In this document: one piece after another, positions 41,901-49,181 of the stretch
Layout: every line of letters begins with the position of its first letter
Position numbering within the stretch: position 1 is the first letter of the stretch
Origin: Cordylochernes scorpioides
Taxonomy: Eukaryota > Arthropoda > Arachnida > Pseudoscorpiones > Chernetidae
Assembly (NCBI GenBank): GCA_030710605.1
Contig: CP092872.1
Location: 11,653,691-11,717,690, forward strand
DNA: 64,000 nt
Reading direction: 5' to 3'
Made by a program: the position numbers and the translations under genes
The notes under the pieces: model-generated
Seen by the model: only the letters and a program-made list of their open reading frames with translations
What the model was told of the DNA's origin: nothing
Databases searched by the model: none

Positions 41901-43622
41901 TCATGTTTGTACAGCTGGTGGATGTTGAATGAATCATGTTTGTACAGCTGGTGGATGTTAAATTAGTCATGTTTGTACAGCTGGTGGATGTTGGATGAAT
42001 CATGTTTGTGCAGCTGGTGGATGTTGAATGAATCATGTTTGTACAGCTGGTGGATGTTAAATGAATCATGAGTTGTGCAGCTGGTGGATGTTGAATTAAT
42101 CATGTCTTGTGCAGCTGGTGGATGTTAAATGAATCATGTGTTGTGCAGCTGGTGGATGTTGAATGAATCATGTGTTGTGCAGCTGGTGGATGTTAAATGA
42201 ATCATGTGTTGTGCAGCTGGTGGATGTTAAATGAATCATGTATTGTGCAGCTGGTGGATGTTAAATGAACCATATGTTGTGCAGCTGGTGGATGTTGAAT
42301 GAATCATGTTTGTACAGCTGGTGGATGTTAAATGAATCGTGTTTGTACTGCTGGTGGATGTTAAATGAATCATGTGTTGTGCAGCTGGTGGATGTTAAAT
42401 GAACCATGTGTTGTGCAGCTGGTGGATGTTAAATGAATCATGTTTGTACAGCTGGTGGATGTTGAATGAATCATGTGTTGTGCAGCTGGTGGATGTTGAA
42501 TGAATCATGTGTTGTGCAGCTGGTGGATGTTGAATGAATCATGTTTGTACAGCTGGTGGATGTTGAATGAATCATGTTTGTACAGCTGGTGGATGTTAAA
42601 TGAATCATGTTTGTACAGCTGGTGGATGTTGAATGAATCATGTGTTGTGCAGCTGGTGGATGTTGAATGAATCATGTGTTGTGCAGATGGTGGATGTTGA
42701 ATGAATCATGTTTGTACAGCTGGTGGATGTTAAATGAATCATGTGTTGTGCAGCTGGTGGATGTTGAATTAATCATGTGTTGTGCAGCTGGTGGATGTTG
42801 AATGGATCATGTGTTGTGCAGCTGGTGGATGTTGAATGAATCATGTGTTGTGCAGCTGGTGGATGTTGAATGAATCATGTTTGTACAGCTGGTGGATGTT
42901 GAATGAATCATGTTTGTACAGCTGGTGGATGTTAAATGAATCGTGTTTGTACAGCTGGTGGATGTTAAATGAATCATGTGTTGTGCAGCTGGTGGATGTT
43001 AAATGAACCATGTGTTGTGCAGCTGGTGGATGTTGAATGAATCATGTTTGTACAGCTGGTGGATGTTGAATGAATCATGTTTGTACAGCTGGTGGATGTT
43101 GAATGAATCATGTTTGTACAGCTGGTGGATGTTGAATGAATCATGTGTTGTGCAGCTGGTGGATGTTGAATGAATCATGTTTGTACAGCTGGTGGATGTT
43201 AAATGAATCATGTGTTGTGCAGCTGGTGGATGTTGAATGAATCATGTGTTGTGCAGCTGGTGGATGTTGAATGAATCATGTGTTGTGCAGCTGGTGGATG
43301 TTGAATGAATCATGTTTGTACAGCTGGTGGATGTTAAATGAATCATGTTTGTACAGCTGGTGGATGTTGAATGAATCATGTTTGTACAGCTGGTGGATGT
43401 TAAATGAATCATGTGTTGTGCAGCTGGTGGATGTTGAATGAATCATGTGTTGTACAGCTGGTGGATGTTGAATGAATCATGTTTGTGTAGCTGTGGTGGA
43501 TGTTGAATGAATCATGTGTTGTGCAGCTGGTGGACGAGCTGGAGTCCAGTCTGCCGTGCCACCAGATGCAGCTGGCACATCGCCTAGAAGCCGTCAGCTG
43601 CACGTTAGCTGCAGAACTCTAA
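20738..43622 (+). CDS. Plexin, C-terminal half (12 exons: TM, RasGAP-like and Rho-binding domains)
   Basis: Plexins are semaphorin receptors at the plasma membrane whose cytoplasmic region is a GAP for Rap/Ras GTPases. The exons at 20,738-20,991, 22,494-22,636, 24,542-24,672, 25,362-25,421, 26,440-26,514, 27,747-27,813, 27,866-28,012, 30,391-30,706, 31,182-31,660, 32,065-32,205, 40,780-40,854 and 43,527-43,622 join with matching phases through GT-AG introns. They give about 660 codons: TM helix, juxtamembrane coil ([17 protein letters not shown]), split GAP domain and RBD (exon 8). The GAP arginines appear kept (MLRRTES in exons 5-6; LPLRLW in exon 9). The juxtamembrane/GAP start ([15 protein letters not shown]) is plexin-A-like, but the middle is divergent, so I do not assign A or B. 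The extracellular half lies left of the window or in a gap filled by other elements. Introns are crowded with minisatellites. Confidence 0.93.
20992..22493 (+). other. Plexin intron with repeats
   Basis: 1.5 kb. The first 700 bp hold a dispersed repeat at about 21,355-21,490 (GACATGCATCGGACCTAGAG... TAAGACCGGTGGTCTTAATA) whose second copy is at 31,010-31,150. The rest is the 36-bp minisatellite described separately. Confidence 0.7.
21695..22493. repeat. 36-bp minisatellite with 72-bp higher-order unit, abutting a plexin acceptor
   Basis: Alternating units of the types CCATTGTTGTACGCCGAGAC and CCATTGTTGACCGCTGAGAG, each completed by ATGTCGG(G/C)(T/C)GACC(A/T)G. The repeat continues up to the exon 2 acceptor (TGTCCAG at 22,493). 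Because 36 is a multiple of three, several frames stay open across it; those are not genes. Confidence 0.93.
22494..22636 (+). CDS. Plexin exon 2: start of the GAP domain
   Basis: G|CC phase join with exon 1. Encodes [16 protein letters not shown], then [20 protein letters not shown], the conserved plexin block at the beginning of the cytoplasmic GAP region. Donor CCG|GTAACG, phase 0. Confidence 0.93.
22637..22735. repeat. Short CCATTGTTG tandem repeat directly after exon 2
   Basis: Begins within nine bases of the donor and consists of (A)CCATTGTT(A/G)(T/A) units. The same CCATTGTTG word heads each unit of the array on the other side of the exon. Confidence 0.8.
22826..23005. mobile_element. 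Tigger/pogo-type MITE, 180 bp
   Basis: Ends CAGTAGAACC...GGTTCTACTG, flanked by TA on both sides. No ORF. It is related in its ends to the larger element at 58,622-59,928. Confidence 0.85.
23006..23510. other. AT-rich plexin intron sequence
   Basis: No repeat, ORF or RNA recognised. Confidence 0.6.
23511..24480. repeat. Compound minisatellite (about 34-bp subunits, 92-102-bp higher-order unit)
   Basis: Three related subunits recur in order: CAACCAAACAGACAATGAAG..., CACCAATCAAAGAAACGCTA... and CCAGAAAACAGACAGGCAAT.... At least eight rounds are visible, most regular between 23,800 and 24,440. It ends about 60 bp before exon 3. Confidence 0.9.
24542..24672 (+). CDS. Plexin exon 3
   Basis: Encodes [17 protein letters not shown] and [21 protein letters not shown], the plexin QLLNN..FLL.F..TLE..RSFS block of the GAP domain. 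Acceptors at 24,541 (GTCCAG) and 24,553 (CACCAG) are both in phase; I chose the first. Donor ACAG|GTACAT, phase 2. Confidence 0.9.
24721..25186. mobile_element. Non-autonomous hAT element, 466 bp, 8-bp target duplication
   Basis: The ends CAGGGCTCGGCAAA and TTTGCCGACCTCTG are typical hAT termini. CTCTAGAC flanks it on both sides (24,713-24,720 and 25,187-25,194). The inside contains a Penelope-like 3' end with a hammerhead-like motif near 25,049. Confidence 0.88.
25044..25083 (+). ncRNA. Hammerhead-ribozyme-like motif
   Basis: CTGAAGA (25,049-25,055), stem II AGGGC...GCCT, GAAA (25,071-25,074) and a minimal AGCT stem III. The stem I pairing is weak. Confidence 0.5.
25362..25421 (+). CDS. Plexin exon 4
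   Basis: 60 bases in phase 2/2: [20 protein letters not shown], matching the NVASLL...KMEYAT block of all plexins. Acceptor TTGTCCAG, donor CCGA|GTGAGT. Confidence 0.92.
25470..26190. repeat. Dispersed repeats in a plexin intron
   Basis: Three blocks recur elsewhere. AAAGTTACGGGAGGATGGTA (25,757) has relatives near 22,765 (AAATTACGGGAAGATGATAA) and 31,741. CCTTTTTGGTCAATTCGACT (25,992) to CTTTTGTCTGAATT is repeated near 31,793-31,910. A minus-strand frame with [11 protein letters not shown] lies at 25,469-25,654. They look like pieces of one unknown retroelement. Confidence 0.5.
26225..26272 (+). other. tRNA-derived T-arm fragment
   Basis: GACCGGGGTTCGATTCCCCG with a perfect T-arm and B box, then CCGG and a T8 run. 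The 5' half of a tRNA is not recognisable, so this is a SINE or tRNA relic. Confidence 0.5.
26440..26514 (+). CDS. Plexin exon 5
   Basis: GA|G join, then [12 protein letters not shown] and HPHHMLRR; the last codon is split (AG|A). It corresponds to VLKQLL.DLI...HPKLMLRR in other plexins. MLRR carries the first GAP arginine pair. Acceptor TGTGTCCAG, donor AGAAG|GTACCG. Confidence 0.92.
26566..26940. repeat. 130-136-bp tandem repeat, three copies, just after exon 5
   Basis: Copies begin near 26,566, 26,702 and 26,832, each with AAGGTATCAAGCTTGTAAAG and GTGTCTGCTGGGGAAGAGTA. The array starts about 50 bp inside the intron. Confidence 0.9.
26941..27746 (+). other. Plexin intron, remainder
   Basis: A duplicated block of about 80 bp (GAGTCCACGACTTGTACCAC to GACATTGT) lies at 27,479 and 27,608. 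Nothing else recognised. Confidence 0.6.
27747..27813 (+). CDS. Plexin exon 6
   Basis: [23 protein letters not shown], the TESVVEKMLTNW block. Acceptor CACACAG, donor AAG|GTAGGT, phase 0. Confidence 0.93.
27866..28012 (+). CDS. Plexin exon 7
   Basis: [20 protein letters not shown], then [20 protein letters not shown], equal to the PLF.L..AIKQQ..KGPID...YSL.E..L block before the Rho-binding domain. It is separated from exon 6 by an intron of only 52 bp (27,814-27,865). Donor CTG|GTAGGT, phase 0. Confidence 0.93.
28013..28640. repeat. Degenerate GTCCC(A/G)TCCCT minisatellite starting at the exon 7 donor
   Basis: Pyrimidine-rich words such as GAGTCCCATCCCTAGGTCCC recur with decreasing fidelity for about 600 bp. 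The donor itself (GTAGGTCCC) is the first repeat word. Confidence 0.8.
28641..30270 (+). other. Plexin intron with dispersed repeat pieces
   Basis: An (AG)n run at 29,015-29,034; a minus-orientation LINE/SINE end from about 28,937; copy 2 of the 20,545 repeat at 29,385-29,545 (reverse); and a tRNA-like block at 29,842-29,905 (minus), whose B box reads GGTTCGAAC. The remainder is unassigned. Confidence 0.55.
29580..29616 (-). ncRNA. Hammerhead-ribozyme-like motif
   Basis: On the minus strand: CTGAAGA (29,609-29,603), stem II GGGC-TT-GCCC, GAAA (29,591-29,588), then TATTC with stem I pairing of GTTAG with CTATAAC. The core is intact. Confidence 0.6.
30273..30315 (+). ncRNA. Hammerhead-ribozyme-like motif, imperfect
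   Basis: CTGAAGA (30,281-30,287), stem II AGGGC-TT-GCCT, GAAA (30,299-30,302). Stem III and the cleavage site are not clear, so it is probably decayed. Confidence 0.4.
30391..30706 (+). CDS. Plexin exon 8: Rho-GTPase-binding domain
   Basis: Encodes [40 protein letters not shown] and [13 protein letters not shown], ending [11 protein letters not shown]. It corresponds to the ubiquitin-like RBD (V.VLNCDTI.Q.KEK.LD..Y) that binds Rac/Rnd-type GTPases and interrupts the GAP domain. The exon is very GC-rich. The acceptor at 30,390 (GCCAG) is the one in phase. Donor GAAG|GTGGGG, phase 1. Confidence 0.9.
30830..30963. mobile_element. Half of a Tc1-type MITE
   Basis: CACACGAGATAACCAAGTGT through CTTAAGTTTTGTCCATGAGT matches the right half of the element at 44,809-45,244. 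The left terminal repeat is missing. Confidence 0.65.
31182..31660 (+). CDS. Plexin exon 9: main GAP block
   Basis: 160 codons. A Ser/Gln/His-rich linker ([20 protein letters not shown]) is followed by [54 protein letters not shown] and [12 protein letters not shown]. This equals IPEIYLTRLLSTKGTLQKF...LPLRFW...LSVIAQTFMDAC. The Arg in LPLRLW is the third GAP arginine. Acceptor GTTCCAG, donor AAG|GTACTA, phase 0. Confidence 0.95.
32065..32205 (+). CDS. Plexin exon 10
   Basis: 47 codons: [28 protein letters not shown] and [14 protein letters not shown], matching DSPSNKLLYAKEI..YK..V..YY. The last 38 bases plus about 13 more and the donor are the seed of the 2.5-kb array that follows. Donor CAG|GTAGTA, phase 0. 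Confidence 0.95.
32206..34705 (+). repeat. 118-bp minisatellite made of the exon 10 end plus its splice donor, 21 extra copies
   Basis: Each unit is about 51 bases of exon 10 (from CTCCTATCTCAG to GCGTTATCCCAG) followed by about 65 bases of intron (GTAGTACTCCGTGTCATAGT...). I count 22 occurrences of GCGTTATCCCAG including the real exon. In every copy the exon-derived CTCCTCCTATCTCAG or ...ATTACAG resembles a pyrimidine tract plus acceptor AG, followed 38 bases later by an intact donor. Each copy is therefore a potential 38-nt cassette exon. Confidence 0.95.
34706..35595 (+). other. Plexin intron between array and LINE
   Basis: Contains an imperfect hairpin at 35,128-35,205 (arms around ACAGATCTTATTTTT / AATAAGATCTGT) and a tRNA-like block at 35,285-35,365 (acceptor AAGGTGG/CCACCTT, T arm imperfect). 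No gene. Confidence 0.55.
35623..38613 (-). pseudogene. LINE ORF2: endonuclease and reverse transcriptase, frameshifted
   Basis: Apurinic-type endonuclease at 38,613-37,660: [33 protein letters not shown] and the final SDH. RT at about 37,390-36,005: [42 protein letters not shown] and the catalytic AYADDL. A Cys/His-rich C-terminus follows at 36,033-35,623 ([17 protein letters not shown]). Frame changes lie near 37,665, 37,385, 36,700 and 36,020; otherwise the reading is continuous. No RNase H domain seen. Confidence 0.88.
38626..39714 (-). CDS. LINE ORF1: Gag-like RNA-binding protein with zinc knuckles
   Basis: 362 codons, uninterrupted. A Lys/Asn-rich helical N-terminus is followed by a region resembling the RRM-like part of Jockey Gag proteins ([31 protein letters not shown]). 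Cysteine-rich knuckles come next: [28 protein letters not shown] and [10 protein letters not shown]. It would package the LINE RNA. The ATG at 39,714 lies about 190 bp inside the element. ORF2 starts 12 bp after its end. Confidence 0.85.
   Translation of the reverse strand: MKMNDLIVERLDELCKYFTDKFDNNQKTLNKQDIGYLRGTIKQIKDNITESLKIDQKINKIEECMQNNFTVINNDLSKIIGQGLSKDSYAEVAKNKDYLLTQKVRQNTKEQTIFITANENQAISQVQQKVNEGIKFLRQEGNKTRINKIINTTKGTILKLPNDQNIDQLIESFKKLDEINQISKIYKPKLRDPTILVKSISKITDLTNLATIICEMNPELAGLNNEIKILFPIKSVKAEQDVVLRVSPGAYAIIKIIINDIQRCDIRDKVLVDQCQNCYLFHPGHRTRNCPNIKKCVKCGMEGQRHCSEIIRCSNCCKHPYFKNGNLDHKPNTQACPIYEREIKNTMQRTDYSTIQEEENNN
40018..40640. repeat. 90-bp minisatellite, about seven copies
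   Basis: Units start CAAGAACTGGTGTGAAGT at 40,018, about 40,108, 40,197, 40,288, 40,378 and 40,468. Each includes GAACAAGCACCACCACTCAC and GATGTCTTGAGAAAGCTAG. The array ends 140 bp before exon 11. The same family recurs in the next intron at 41,305-41,608. Confidence 0.92.
40780..40854 (+). CDS. Plexin exon 11
   Basis: 25 codons, [20 protein letters not shown] then TYQNE, equal to the NEFNTMSAL.E.Y.Y...Y block near the plexin C-terminus. Acceptor GTGTCACAG, donor GAG|GTAAGT, phases 0 and 0. Confidence 0.95.
41305..41608. repeat. Second array of the 90-bp minisatellite
   Basis: About 3.3 copies of the unit found at 40,018-40,640. A single 33-bp-type unit (41,270-41,304) precedes it, so this array appears to interrupt the following one. 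Confidence 0.88.
41609..43526 (+). repeat. 33/34-bp minisatellite built on the last plexin acceptor, about 57 copies
   Basis: Unit: CATGTTTGTACAG|CTGGTGGATGTTGAATGAAT or the variant with TGTTGTGCAG. The last copy is the real acceptor of exon 12, whose first bases (CTGGTGGA) are part of every unit. Read from any copy in the plexin phase, CTG GTG GAT GTT (GAA/AAA) TGA stops after five codons; the few copies with TTAGTC stay open. The long open frames across the array on either strand are by-products of its 33-bp period. Confidence 0.95.
43527..43622 (+). CDS. Plexin exon 12: C-terminus and stop
   Basis: 31 codons, [20 protein letters not shown] then [11 protein letters not shown] and TAA (43,620-43,622). 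It matches the final plexin helix (ILSALD....RKQKLADRLEQI) in length and pattern. No PDZ-binding end is evident. Confidence 0.95.
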   Translation: MVDELESSLPCHQMQLAHRLEAVSCTLAAEL

Positions 43623-44808
43623 TCTTCGCCATCTTTCTTTCTCCGTTTCCTTCCTTATACATTTCATGCCGTCGTCGTTTTGGAAAACTCCACAGAGGTC
43701 ATGTGATGAATGAATATTTTAAAAAACATTTTTACCGGTCCTACAATCATCAAAAAATCGATGTGGTCATATTCTTGTTTTTATGGTTGTTTTAACAAAA
43801 AAGCCTCAAAATGAATCAATCTTACAGATGTAAATCAATTCCAAAATTCTTCGATACGTAAGCTTGGAAGTTTTTAAAATCTTTGTGTTCTCTGATAACA
43901 GAATTTGGTCTTAAGCGAGATATAAATGCAATCATACAAAATGTTTGTATTTGGAAAGAAAAAGACAAAACCAATTTTATTCTTCACATTAACTGACAGA
44001 CATTGTCAAATTATTCTAAAGGAAAAGTTCTACAAAATTTACCTTTGTTTTCAGTACATGCACACATATACAGATAAGATCTCCCTACATCTATATTCAG
44101 CGTGACCACCAAGAATTGAAGTTATTCCTTACCTAAAAAAGAACAACATGCACGTTCTCATTTCTTATATCGTCTTTTTTACGTGATTTGTTTACTGTTG
44201 TGGAAAATGAACACTTTCCCTCCCATTATTTTATGTATAGCCAACTATCTTCCAAAATTCGATTTATATTTTATCCAAATTACAGATTTAATCAAACGCA
44301 GTTTCTCTATGACACTGCATGCACAGATAATGTCTGGATCCCTATCAGAGAACTCTAGCCGTTGAAATATGCAACCAGAAACTAAAAATCAATTCAAACA
44401 TATTTGAACATAATTAGAATATCTAATTGGAGTTGAATTAAGTCAATACTAAACAATATACGATGACAATTTATCCCTATCGGTTTGTGCTTCTAGTATA
44501 GGGAGAAAACAGCATTAAAGGAAATAAGTAATATTTGCATATATCGGTTTAATCAAATATATGTTATATGCAAAATAGATTAATATTTGAACTCTTCAGA
44601 AGAGAAAAGTTGGTAAAAATTATTATTGTTTTAATAAATAAGAAAATATACATTTTGTTAGAGAGAAAACTATAAGGAATAAGCACTGTTAGCATAAGTT
44701 CGTTGCGCTCTGTTTCTTTATAATTATATTATTTCTATAGTTTAGGCCGATTGAGCATGCAATATCACTGATTGACTAATATCCTTAAAGGTTACATCAC
44801 TAATGTTA
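43623..44808 (+). other. Plexin 3' UTR and AT-rich downstream DNA
   Basis: No further gene. A clear AATAAA close to the stop was not found; AATAAATAAG near 44,633 is the first obvious candidate polyadenylation signal, about 1 kb downstream. Confidence 0.5.
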
Positions 44809-45244
44809 CACTCATGGACAAAACTTAAGGAAGTTGTACCTTTTAGCATGTATATCGGGATTCAGACAATAACTCTGAAAGATACACTCATAGACAAAAC
44901 TTAAGGAAGTGTATCTTTTAACAAGTATATCGGAATTCAGACAATAACTCTGAAAGATACACTCATAGACAAAACTTAAGGAAGTGTATCTTTTAACATG
45001 TATATCGGAATTCAGACAATAACTCTGAAAGATACACTCAAGGACAAAACTTAAGGAAGTTGTACCTTTTAGCATGTTTATCGGGATTCAGACAATAACT
45101 CTGAAAGATATTACAGTAATTTTTATTGAATACACACGAGATAACCAAGTGTGAGCGAAATTGCCTCTGTATCCATCAAAAAAAAAAAAACAGACGGTCG
45201 ATGACAGCAAAATATGATTTTTTTTTAAGTTTTGTTCATGAGTG
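44809..45244. mobile_element. Tc1-type MITE with its left end tandemly repeated four times
   Basis: Starts CACTCATGGACAAAACTTAA and ends TTAAGTTTTGTTCATGAGTG, with TA on both sides (44,807-44,808 and 45,245-45,246). The left terminal repeat plus adjoining sequence occurs four times at a 75-76-bp period (44,809-45,110), then the body with CACACGAGATAACCAAGTGT follows. Confidence 0.85.
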
Positions 45245-45246
45245 TA

Positions 45247-46088
45247 TTCATCACCAAGAGTACATTTATATCAATGTGCATAATAGGGAAACCTATGTAA
45301 ATTAAAAATGTCTATGGAGATCTGGTTAACAAGAATGATGCTCCTTTAACTTTCTCAGTCATAGCCAATCCTATGTGGGTGTTGCGGTCAATGTATTGAC
45401 AGTTTTTGTGACATCTATTGAAATTAATCCTTCTTTGCGTCGTTAGTATAGAAGTTTACAGTAAACAAAAGATATTGAAGGTATATCCTTGAAGTTCTTG
45501 GTCCATATAGTAAGCCTTGATCTTCATAGCCCATTTACCAGAAATGGTTTATTAGTACACACCTGTACATAACCCATTGACAATAAAATAATTCCCTTTT
45601 TCAACTAATCAAAAACAAAAAATTAAGAGATTTAGTATATTCGATGATTTAAATAATTTTTGTAAACATCTTTAAGATTGATTCGTTTTGATTGCTATTT
45701 CTAATTCTAAATACAATTCCAATAACTATTTAATCTGGTACATTATGTAAAATTTGTGTAAAACACATATCTCTCAAAATTTGAAGTATCCACAAAGTAT
45801 AAAAAGTTTTGGTTTGTAAACTTACCCATATTACATACGTGTTTTTGCTATGTGACCAATTTTTAATGCAGGGAAATATGTAGCTTTTTTTTTCTGGTCC
45901 ATTATATATACCATGGTACATAATGGTACATATGGTACATAAGAAATATATATTCGTCAAAGTATTGTTAGTATTAATGTTTTTATCTCTATGAACTAGT
46001 CATTTTTAGTATGCCATGGTTTTGTAATTTTATTTTCATTAAGGTGATATATACTACGTTTTTTGCATCTTATTATTTTTTTTATACT
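45247..46088. other. AT-rich region without a gene
   Basis: No element or coding frame recognised. Confidence 0.6.
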
Positions 46089-46275
46089 AGGTTGTCCCAA
46101 AGGTTCGTAAACACTTGCAAAAAAATTGAAATACCAATATTATTCACCGTTATGTATAATATCTTTGTATTATGTATAAAGTAATTGTATTATTATGTTT
46201 TCGCCGTAATAATATTATTCACCAAGTAATAAGAAAATCAATGTTTTAAGAAAAACATAAACTTTTGAGACATCC
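46089..46275. mobile_element. Mariner-type MITE
   Basis: Left end AGGTTGTCCCAAAGGTTCGT and right end CATAAACTTTTGAGACATCC are inverted copies. The internal TAATATTATTCACC block is palindromically repeated. Same family as 17,411-17,660. Confidence 0.75.
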
Positions 46276-48922
46276 TTTTATATAAAAGCATGTATAGCCT
46301 CTATAATAAAATAGAGTATAAATTTAATGTATAAAATACATATATACATATATACGTTTAGTAGTTATTATTTAATGATTAATACTTATCCTCGATTTTC
46401 CTTTCAAGAAATCTACCCCGCTATCTTGTAAGTATAAACTTTAAATTTCAATATAAGCTTTCTTAATACTATATGCATCATTATTGGCCCACATCATTTA
46501 TATTTGAGAACAATTTATATAATTTTAAAATATTTATTCATATTTATATTTATTAAGTATAATGCATAATAAATTGTAGACAAATTATTGCAAATGAAAG
46601 TTTTGTTTTCAGAATACCATTTTGAATAAAAAGCTTTTTTTTTCAAAGAAAATATCGTGAAACAGATGTAAAGCAGTACAATATTGAATTGTATAGTTGT
46701 GCATATTAATCTACCCATGTCAAATATTCATTTTTTAGTTTATTCCAAGTATTACACAGAATCGAGTTATACGAATAGTGTCTCAAACATGGCGGAGTTT
46801 GGGTAATTCATGTTTTTTAAGATGTAAAAGTTGAAATAAACTTACCAAACGACTATTTTAAAAGATAATATACGTAAAATAAAGCCATTTTGAAGATAAT
46901 TTATTTCTGAATCATTTTAGCAAATATAAAAAGGAGGCTAATAACTATACCAAAATACGAATAAAACGTTTGCTACAATATTCTGCTATTAAATAAAATA
47001 AGAACATAAACAAATGTCCTCATAATTATGAATTATTTGTTGAACACAAACAACCTCGTTAATTTATTTTATATAGAAAAATTGTATTGTGTTAATATAA
47101 TTTCTATATGGTATTAAAATGAAAATTATTTTAAAATAAATTTAAAATTCGAAACATATGCTTTTCTAATCTTATTTTGGCCTTATTTTGATCTAGTAAA
47201 AGTTTTATAGAATTTTCAATAGCAGCTAAAGTCCTAGGTATATTATTCTTTTGAGACGGAACATATTTAGTCCTTTTGATAGAAGTCTTAACTTTCTATC
47301 AACAGTTGAAATATGCTTTTCTATTAACTGTTAGTGGTTTTAATTATTTTTTTATGTATATTTGTCAAAGATATATTTAATTCGTATATTTTGGCCCTGT
47401 GGACCTTTTTTTTTTAAATATCAAGCTGAAATTATTTTTAAATAATTCAAGTAAGATTTTTTTCAAATAGAGAAAAATAATTTTCTCGGTGTCTTGGAAA
47501 TTTATCTTTAAATAGTTATACATTTGTGTTCATAGGCTTCAAATAATATTTATATGTTTTTTATTTAAACTATTTATATTTATCATTTTTTAAAGATATA
47601 TGTATATCACGGTTAATTTGTTTAAATAATTGTTTCCGCACACACACTTGTTATTCAAATTAAATGCAAAAGAAAGTTTCAAATAATAAATGAGGCCTTT
47701 ATTGCTTATTTTTAGTCATATTTGTTATAAATAAAGCTATGTGAAGTTGTTAATTTTCATCTAATTGGGTATAATTGTATATATATGTAAATGAGTAAGA
47801 GATGCCCTGAATGTAAAAAAAAATTCATTGTTATTTTTAAATGTAAAATTATAAACTATCTTATAAATATCGTATGGAAAAAAAAATATTTTGAAAAAAT
47901 TTCGGTGTCTGTGTATTTGTGATCGGTGTGTTATTATAAATGTAAAATATATAAATAAAAAAACAATTCGTATCTTATTATCAAATTTAAAATATTGTAT
48001 GAAAATAGAATATTTTAATGCTATTACTTTATTTAAAGAATTTTATATGTTCTTTTCTTGCATATATTTTAGTCAATTATTTAACTCCAAACGTAAAGAG
48101 AAGATAATATTAAATTTTTTTGTTAAATTTGTTTTCATGTATAAGAGAGTTAACTATTTTAGTAGATATTTTCTTATTGATATGTATTTTGAATTTTAAA
48201 ATATATATTCTTTTTAATTATTAATACTCTAACTTCAATAAATAGATTAGTTTTTTAATATATTTTCAAAGTAAGTAAATATTAAAATGATTTTGTGCAT
48301 TTAATTACGTTGCAAATTCGATTAAATTATCTGATAGGGTATTTTTTTTTTTTCAGAAAACAAACTGATAACATACATCCAATTTATTCTAACTTTTTTT
48401 TTTTCAGAATTTTCGCTCTGTAAAATTAATTAAAAATTAATAATATTTTTAGCGTACGACATACTTTTTCAAAGTTATTAAGTAATTTTAATAACTTTTG
48501 TTGTCATTTTTTCGAAGAGGATTAAATTCGTATACCCAAAAAATAATTCCTCTCATTAAAAACAAATACAATTTGCGGTAAGATGGTTAAAAGTAATTGT
48601 TATTTTTATTTTTCAAATAGAAATACTTCTTTTGCACGTTAAAAATGATCTGATACTTTTCATATTCAAAGTTGAATGTCAAATTTGTTAATATAGATTA
48701 TAAAATTTCATTTTTTTTGTTTTTTATTTTTTAAATCTAGAAGGTTTTCGTTAGGTTTTATCAAATTCAACGAGTCATCTAAACAAACTACCTATGTGAA
48801 ATATGGCAATGCTATTTTTTGACCATTGACCTATCTATGTATTAATATCCAGTTAAATGATAAAGATTATTTTTGTCGCATCATTTTTCACCTCGATCTT
48901 TTTGAACTAACTAATGATAACT
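46276..48922. other. Very AT-rich region without a gene
   Basis: Frames here, such as 47,891-48,199, are composed of Lys, Asn, Ile, Phe and Tyr as expected from base composition. No domain, repeat pair or RNA signal found. Confidence 0.65.
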
Positions 48923-48968
48923 ATTTCTTGAAAAAAGAAGATACTTCGGCCAGTAAATCTTTTTATTA

Positions 48969-49009
48969 CCTCGACGTTTCGACAAAAATCTTTTGTCCTC
49001 GTCAGGAGT
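48969..49009 (-). ncRNA. Hammerhead ribozyme motif (left arm)
   Basis: Minus strand: CTGACGA (49,005-48,999), stem II GACAAAA/TTTTTGTC, GAAA (48,980-48,977), minimal stem III ACGT, cleavage base C, and CTC/GAG stem I. All conserved core bases are present. Confidence 0.72.
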
Positions 49010-49140
49010 AAACAAAAATTAAACATTTAGCAAGGCGTTAAAAATCTTTCTAAAGTTCCAAGGGCGTTCTCACGCGATATTTAAAATTTTGTACAACATC
49101 TAAAGCACGAGTCAAAAATAAATATGTTTAATTTTTGTTT

Positions 49141-49181
49141 ACTCCTGACGAGGACAAAAGATTTTTGTCGAAACGTCGAGG
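49141..49181 (+). ncRNA. Hammerhead ribozyme motif (right arm)
   Basis: Plus strand: CTGACGA (49,145-49,151), stem II GACAAAA/TTTTTGTC, GAAA (49,170-49,173), ACGT and C. Same sequence as the left-arm copy in opposite orientation. Confidence 0.72.

Noticed and set aside
41539-42069. Minus-strand 176-codon frame of STSCTNMIH repeats
   Set aside because: By-product of the 33-bp minisatellite; other parts of the array with 34-bp units break it.
21695-43526. Tandem arrays considered as CRISPR-like
   Set aside because: Repeats are directly contiguous without unique spacers and lie in introns of an animal gene.
47891-48199. 102-codon plus frame in the AT-rich region
   Set aside because: Composition almost entirely Lys, Asn, Ile, Phe, Tyr; expected by chance at this AT content.
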